From Rhodoferax sp. (lineage in GTDB: Bacteria; Pseudomonadota; Gammaproteobacteria; Burkholderiales; Burkholderiaceae_C), in assembly GCA_026785765.1 (NCBI GenBank), contig JAJAZK010000065.1, forward strand, positions 1-7,796: a DNA stretch of 7,796 nucleotides. The letters are read 5' to 3'. Position 1 is the first letter of the stretch. Each line of letters begins with the position of its first letter. This document shows positions 5,407-7,796 of the stretch, piece after piece. The position numbers and the translations under genes are program-made. The notes beneath the pieces are model-generated. The model ran no database searches and was not told where the DNA came from. It saw nothing but the letters and a program-made list of their open reading frames with translations.

Positions 5407-6258
5407 TCACATTCCGACCGCGTGCACCAGCAGCGCTGGCGGGGCCGCCAGATCTCCGAGCCGATCCACGAGCCGCATTTCCGGTTGGCCCACACTGGCT
5501 GCAAGCACCACTTGCACCGCCGATACCGCAAGTGCCAGCGCCTCGACGGCGGTCCTGCCACGCAGTATCTGACCCAGCAACAGCGCGGCCACCAGGTCTC
5601 CACTACCGCGCGGCACTTTTAGTATCCGGGTGGTGATACAGATCCAGGCTGCTGTCGCCGTAACGACCAGGGTGGCGATTTCCCCCGCCTCGAGTTGGTC
5701 GTGCTCCAGTGAGGTCACCACCACCGTCTTCGGCCCCAGAGCCAGCAAGTACCGTGCAGCAGCCAGAGCCTGCGCCAGCGTGCGGACCGACTGGCCCGAA
5801 AGCCGCTCGAGTTCAAAATGGTTGGGCGTCACAATGTCTGCCAGCCGCAGCAGGCGCTCGCGGATCGCATCCTCCACGCCTTCGCGCACGTACACCTTGC
5901 CGTTGTCGCCAATCACCGGGTCGCACAGGTAGAGAGCGCCCGGATTGAGCCGACGCAGGCGCAAAACCGCGTCGGCTGCCACTTCGGCGGTCTGCGCCAG
6001 GCCGAGGTAACCGGTCAGCGCGGCGCGCGCGTCGGCCAGGGCACCCACCTGCTCAAGTCCATCGACCAGCGCTGCCACCTCAGTGGCCGGAGTGACGCGT
6101 CCCTGTGGTGGTCCATGGCCGGGATGGTGCGCCAGCAGCACCGTGGGGATGGCCAGCACCTCGAAGCCCAGTGCGTGCAGGGCCGGCACGATGGCGGCAT
6201 TGCCGACATGGCCATACACCACCTGGCTGGAGATGGACAGGATGGTGGGCAGCGGCAT
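5407..6258 (-). CDS. pdxY: Pyridoxal kinase, PdxY type
   Basis: This 283-residue protein belongs to the ribokinase-like pyridoxal kinase family, which phosphorylates pyridoxal with ATP in the vitamin B6 salvage pathway. It opens with the family hallmark ILSISSQVVYGHVGNAA (6-22), where the serines and His17 line the vitamer pocket. LTGYLG (81-86) and CDPVIGDNGKVYV (112-124) follow, then TPNHFELERLSG (144-155) and the GSGD motif (218-221) in VPRGSGDLVAALLLG, whose Asp221 is the expected catalytic base. The usual wording is GTGD or GVGD, so GSGD is a mild variant. Length fits E. coli PdxY (about 287). The start at 6256-6258 is chosen because family similarity begins there; an in-frame ATG at 6286-6288 would add ten residues, and neither has a good Shine-Dalgarno sequence. 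The gene lies 129 bp behind the PQQ dehydrogenase-like gene. Discrimination from PdxK is by resemblance only. Confidence 0.88.
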   Translation of the reverse strand: MPLPTILSISSQVVYGHVGNAAIVPALHALGFEVLAIPTVLLAHHPGHGPPQGRVTPATEVAALVDGLEQVGALADARAALTGYLGLAQTAEVAADAVLRLRRLNPGALYLCDPVIGDNGKVYVREGVEDAIRERLLRLADIVTPNHFELERLSGQSVRTLAQALAAARYLLALGPKTVVVTSLEHDQLEAGEIATLVVTATAAWICITTRILKVPRGSGDLVAALLLGQILRGRTAVEALALAVSAVQVVLAASVGQPEMRLVDRLGDLAAPPALLVHAVGM

Positions 6259-6338
6259 CGGGCTATTGTGACGCGCGGGGTCCGCCATCTCGAGGACGGG
6301 CGTTCATCGCGACCAGCCGGCAACTGGCGCAATGGCAT

Positions 6339-6358
6339 GTCGCCGTGCCGACGGCGAC
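6339..6358 (-). other. Hairpin between the PQQ dehydrogenase-like gene and pdxY
   Basis: GTCGCCGT (6339-6346) and ACGGCGAC (6351-6358) pair perfectly over 8 bp around a four-base loop. It sits about 30 bp after the stop of the upstream gene, a typical terminator position, but no T run follows on the minus strand. It could be a weak terminator, an mRNA-end stabiliser or an inter-gene attenuator. Confidence 0.4.
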
Positions 6359-6387
6359 GAGTTGAACGCGATCCGGGCGTTGGCGCG

Positions 6388-7605
6388 TCAGGCGCGCCGA
6401 CGAACAAGCAAGCCGAGCAGCAGCAACCCACTGAACAACATTGCCCACGCCTCAGGCTCCGGAACGGCTGACGCAATGCGGAAGACCGATCCATTGAAAC
6501 CAATGGCATACAGATTGCCAACGCCATCTTCGCCAAAAGAGCTGAGCTGGTTGGCACCAAATGGGGTGCCGAGTTCGGCCGTACGTTCTGTCAGGGCCGA
6601 AATCACGCCAGCCGTGCGGCGCACCGTAAAGATTCGGCCCGAGGTGTTGTCGCCGAAGAAGTAGCTGCCGTCCAGGCCGGGTTCGGCGTTGCCGCGATAC
6701 ACGTAACCGCCGATGATCGCCCTGCCAAACGTGTTGTGAGCATACTCAAAATCCGGTCCGACGGCGCCGGGTGGTGCAGGGTCTGGCACGGCGGCGTTGT
6801 CGATACTCCCTTCCCGCGCACGCCAGCCGTAGTTGCGGCCACCCACACTCCCGGCGGCCTGGAAGTTGACCTCCTCACGCGCGCCCTGCCCTACATCGGC
6901 AATCCAGAAGTCGCCGCTCTGGCGGTCAAAACTGTTGCGGTACGGGTTGCGCAAACCGTAAGACCAGATCTCGTCGTTGCCCGGTACCGCACCGGCAAAC
7001 GGGTTGTCGTTGGGACTGCTGTAACCGCCACCTGGCGTGGGCGTGATGCGCAAAATCTTGCCCAGGTTGCTGCTAAGGTTTTGCGCGAACCCACTGGGGT
7101 CATTCGAGTCGCCACCGTCGCCGGTTGCGATGTAGAGCTGGCCTGGGTCGGTACTGCGAAAACCGATCCAGCCGGCCTTGTGGTTGCTGAGGTTGGCGGG
7201 CTGTGTCACCGAGATCACGAATTGTTCTGAGGTTCCAAGGACGCTGTTCGCGGTAGCGCTGGCGGCCGTGAACGCCGACACCTGTGTATTGCCGAAGCTA
7301 TTGATGTAATCCGCATAGAACCGGCCGTTGCTGGCAAACCCGGGATCAAACGCCAGTCCCAGCAAGCCGCGTTCGCCACTGCTGTTGACACGGCCTGTGA
7401 TGTCCAGGTAGACGGACTTGACGCCGTTATCAATCACCTGGATGCGTCCGGCCTTCTCGACAATGAACAGGCGCGAGTCCCCTGACGGCGCGGCAAGGAA
7501 AACCGGCTGGGAAAAAGTCTGCGCCAGCTGGACCGAACTCAACGCATGGGCGGGCGGCGCCAGACCCAGCAATACCGGCGCCAGACACGCTAGAAAATGT
7601 CGCAT
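6388..7605 (-). CDS. PQQ-dependent sugar dehydrogenase-like beta-propeller with PEP-CTERM anchor
   Basis: The 405-residue protein starts with a signal peptide (MRHFLACLAPVLLGLAPPAHA, with cleavage likely after AHA at 19-21). The body is a glucose/sorbosone dehydrogenase-type six-bladed propeller, whose members oxidise aldose sugars to lactones using pyrroloquinoline quinone and calcium. Hallmarks are ERGLLGLAFDPGF (78-90), NHKAGWIGF (141-149) with His142 in the place of the catalytic base, LYIATGDGGDSNDP (158-171), NLGKILRI (180-187), GLRNPYRNSFD (217-227) with the Arg-Asn pair, DFWIADVGQGAREEVNF (232-248) and GRNYGWRAREG (256-266). NHKAGW departs from the usual NHxGG. The C-terminus, VPEPEAW (381-387), a hydrophobic stretch (388-401) and RRR, is a textbook PEP-CTERM signal, read by an exosortase. 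The ATG at 7603-7605 has GGGAG 7 nt upstream and starts the signal peptide; a further in-frame ATG at 7668 has no such support. PQQ use is inferred, since some relatives have other functions. Confidence 0.88.
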   Translation of the reverse strand: MRHFLACLAPVLLGLAPPAHALSSVQLAQTFSQPVFLAAPSGDSRLFIVEKAGRIQVIDNGVKSVYLDITGRVNSSGERGLLGLAFDPGFASNGRFYADYINSFGNTQVSAFTAASATANSVLGTSEQFVISVTQPANLSNHKAGWIGFRSTDPGQLYIATGDGGDSNDPSGFAQNLSSNLGKILRITPTPGGGYSSPNDNPFAGAVPGNDEIWSYGLRNPYRNSFDRQSGDFWIADVGQGAREEVNFQAAGSVGGRNYGWRAREGSIDNAAVPDPAPPGAVGPDFEYAHNTFGRAIIGGYVYRGNAEPGLDGSYFFGDNTSGRIFTVRRTAGVISALTERTAELGTPFGANQLSSFGEDGVGNLYAIGFNGSVFRIASAVPEPEAWAMLFSGLLLLGLLVRRRA

Positions 7606-7612
7606 AACTTTT

Positions 7613-7636
7613 CTCCCTGAATTGGTCGACTTCAGG
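7613..7636 (-). promoter_or_regulatory. Inverted repeat overlapping the ribosome binding site of the PQQ dehydrogenase-like gene
   Basis: CCTGAA (7616-7621) and TTCAGG (7631-7636) form a perfect 6-bp inverted repeat around 9 bases. The arm nearer the gene overlaps the Shine-Dalgarno GGGAG (minus strand, 7613-7617). In the transcript the stem could partly hide the ribosome binding site, or the DNA repeat could be a regulator site. A TTGACG with an A-rich stretch downstream lies farther upstream but its spacing is poor, so no promoter is called. Confidence 0.3.
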
Positions 7637-7692
7637 CAAAGTTTTGTAGGTGGCTGCGTTGGCGTCAATAGGCCGTTGGTACTACGTCCACC

Positions 7693-7796
7693 TCAACGCT
7701 CGTGGACGAGGATCTTCACAAGCTTGTCGAATGGATCGCGCACGAAGAAACGCCGAACGCCCCACGGTTCGCTTGCGGGGCCGTATTCGATGGACA
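7693..7796 (-). CDS. VOC/glyoxalase-family protein, C-terminal end (partial)
   Basis: The last 33 codons of a minus-strand gene are visible before the right edge. They read EYGPASEPWGVRRFF, then VRDPFDKLVKILVHER and a stop at 7693-7695. The order EPWGVRRFFVRDP, a short turn, then L-V-x-I-L is the closing beta strand pattern of the vicinal oxygen chelate superfamily (glyoxalase I, bleomycin and fosfomycin resistance proteins, dioxygenases), where the final strand normally carries a metal ligand. In common relatives the turn reads DPDGN; here it is DPFDK, a mild change. Substrate cannot be judged from this end. It precedes the PQQ dehydrogenase-like gene by 87 bp on the same strand. Confidence 0.7.
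   Translation of the reverse strand, partial: SIEYGPASEPWGVRRFFVRDPFDKLVKILVHER

Noticed and set aside
5407..5603. The upstream part of the 105-codon frame overlapping pdxY
   Set aside because: It is rich in Trp, Cys and Arg, typical of an out-of-frame reading of pdxY.

Overview
The window is GC-rich, densely coding bacterial DNA, most likely from a betaproteobacterium of the Burkholderiales/Rhodocyclales type. Three things point there: a PEP-CTERM sorting tail, an AorB-like tungsten aldehyde oxidoreductase, and a degenerate HD-GYP protein of a kind I associate with that group. This is inference from protein style only; no rRNA or tRNA gene is present.

Layout. Positions 1-502 hold decayed C-terminal pieces of an HD-GYP family gene. 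One piece (copy A, 1-330) is about 94% identical by hand count to part of the intact gene at 1683-2804 and is split by a 52-bp insertion that forms a hairpin. A second piece (copy B, about 427-502) resembles only the extreme C-terminal tail. Positions 845-1393 (+) encode a four-helix membrane protein of unknown function. The intact HD-GYP-like gene (1683-2804, -) converges on it. Positions 3112-3329 (+) carry the frameshifted C-terminal remnant of what looks like a pirin-family (cupin) gene.

From 3432 to the right edge all genes lie on the minus strand. Read in the direction of transcription they are: the end of a VOC/glyoxalase-family gene (7693-7796, cut by the window edge), a secreted PQQ-dependent sugar dehydrogenase-like protein with a PEP-CTERM anchor (6388-7605), a PdxY-type pyridoxal kinase (5407-6258) and a full-length AOR-family oxidoreductase (3432-5264). 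Gaps between them are about 87, 129 and 142 bp, so a single operon is possible but not shown.

There is a loose redox and aldehyde theme: a periplasmic or surface sugar oxidase, a glyoxalase-fold enzyme, a kinase acting on an aldehyde vitamer, and an aldehyde-oxidising enzyme. No direct pathway link can be proved from sequence. The main oddities are the HD-GYP tail duplications, the insertion hairpin that places a stop codon, a Shine-Dalgarno-like loop and a new start codon inside copy A, the AOR without its usual partner subunits, and the combination of a PQQ beta-propeller with an exosortase signal. I see no CRISPR array, transposase, tRNA or rRNA.
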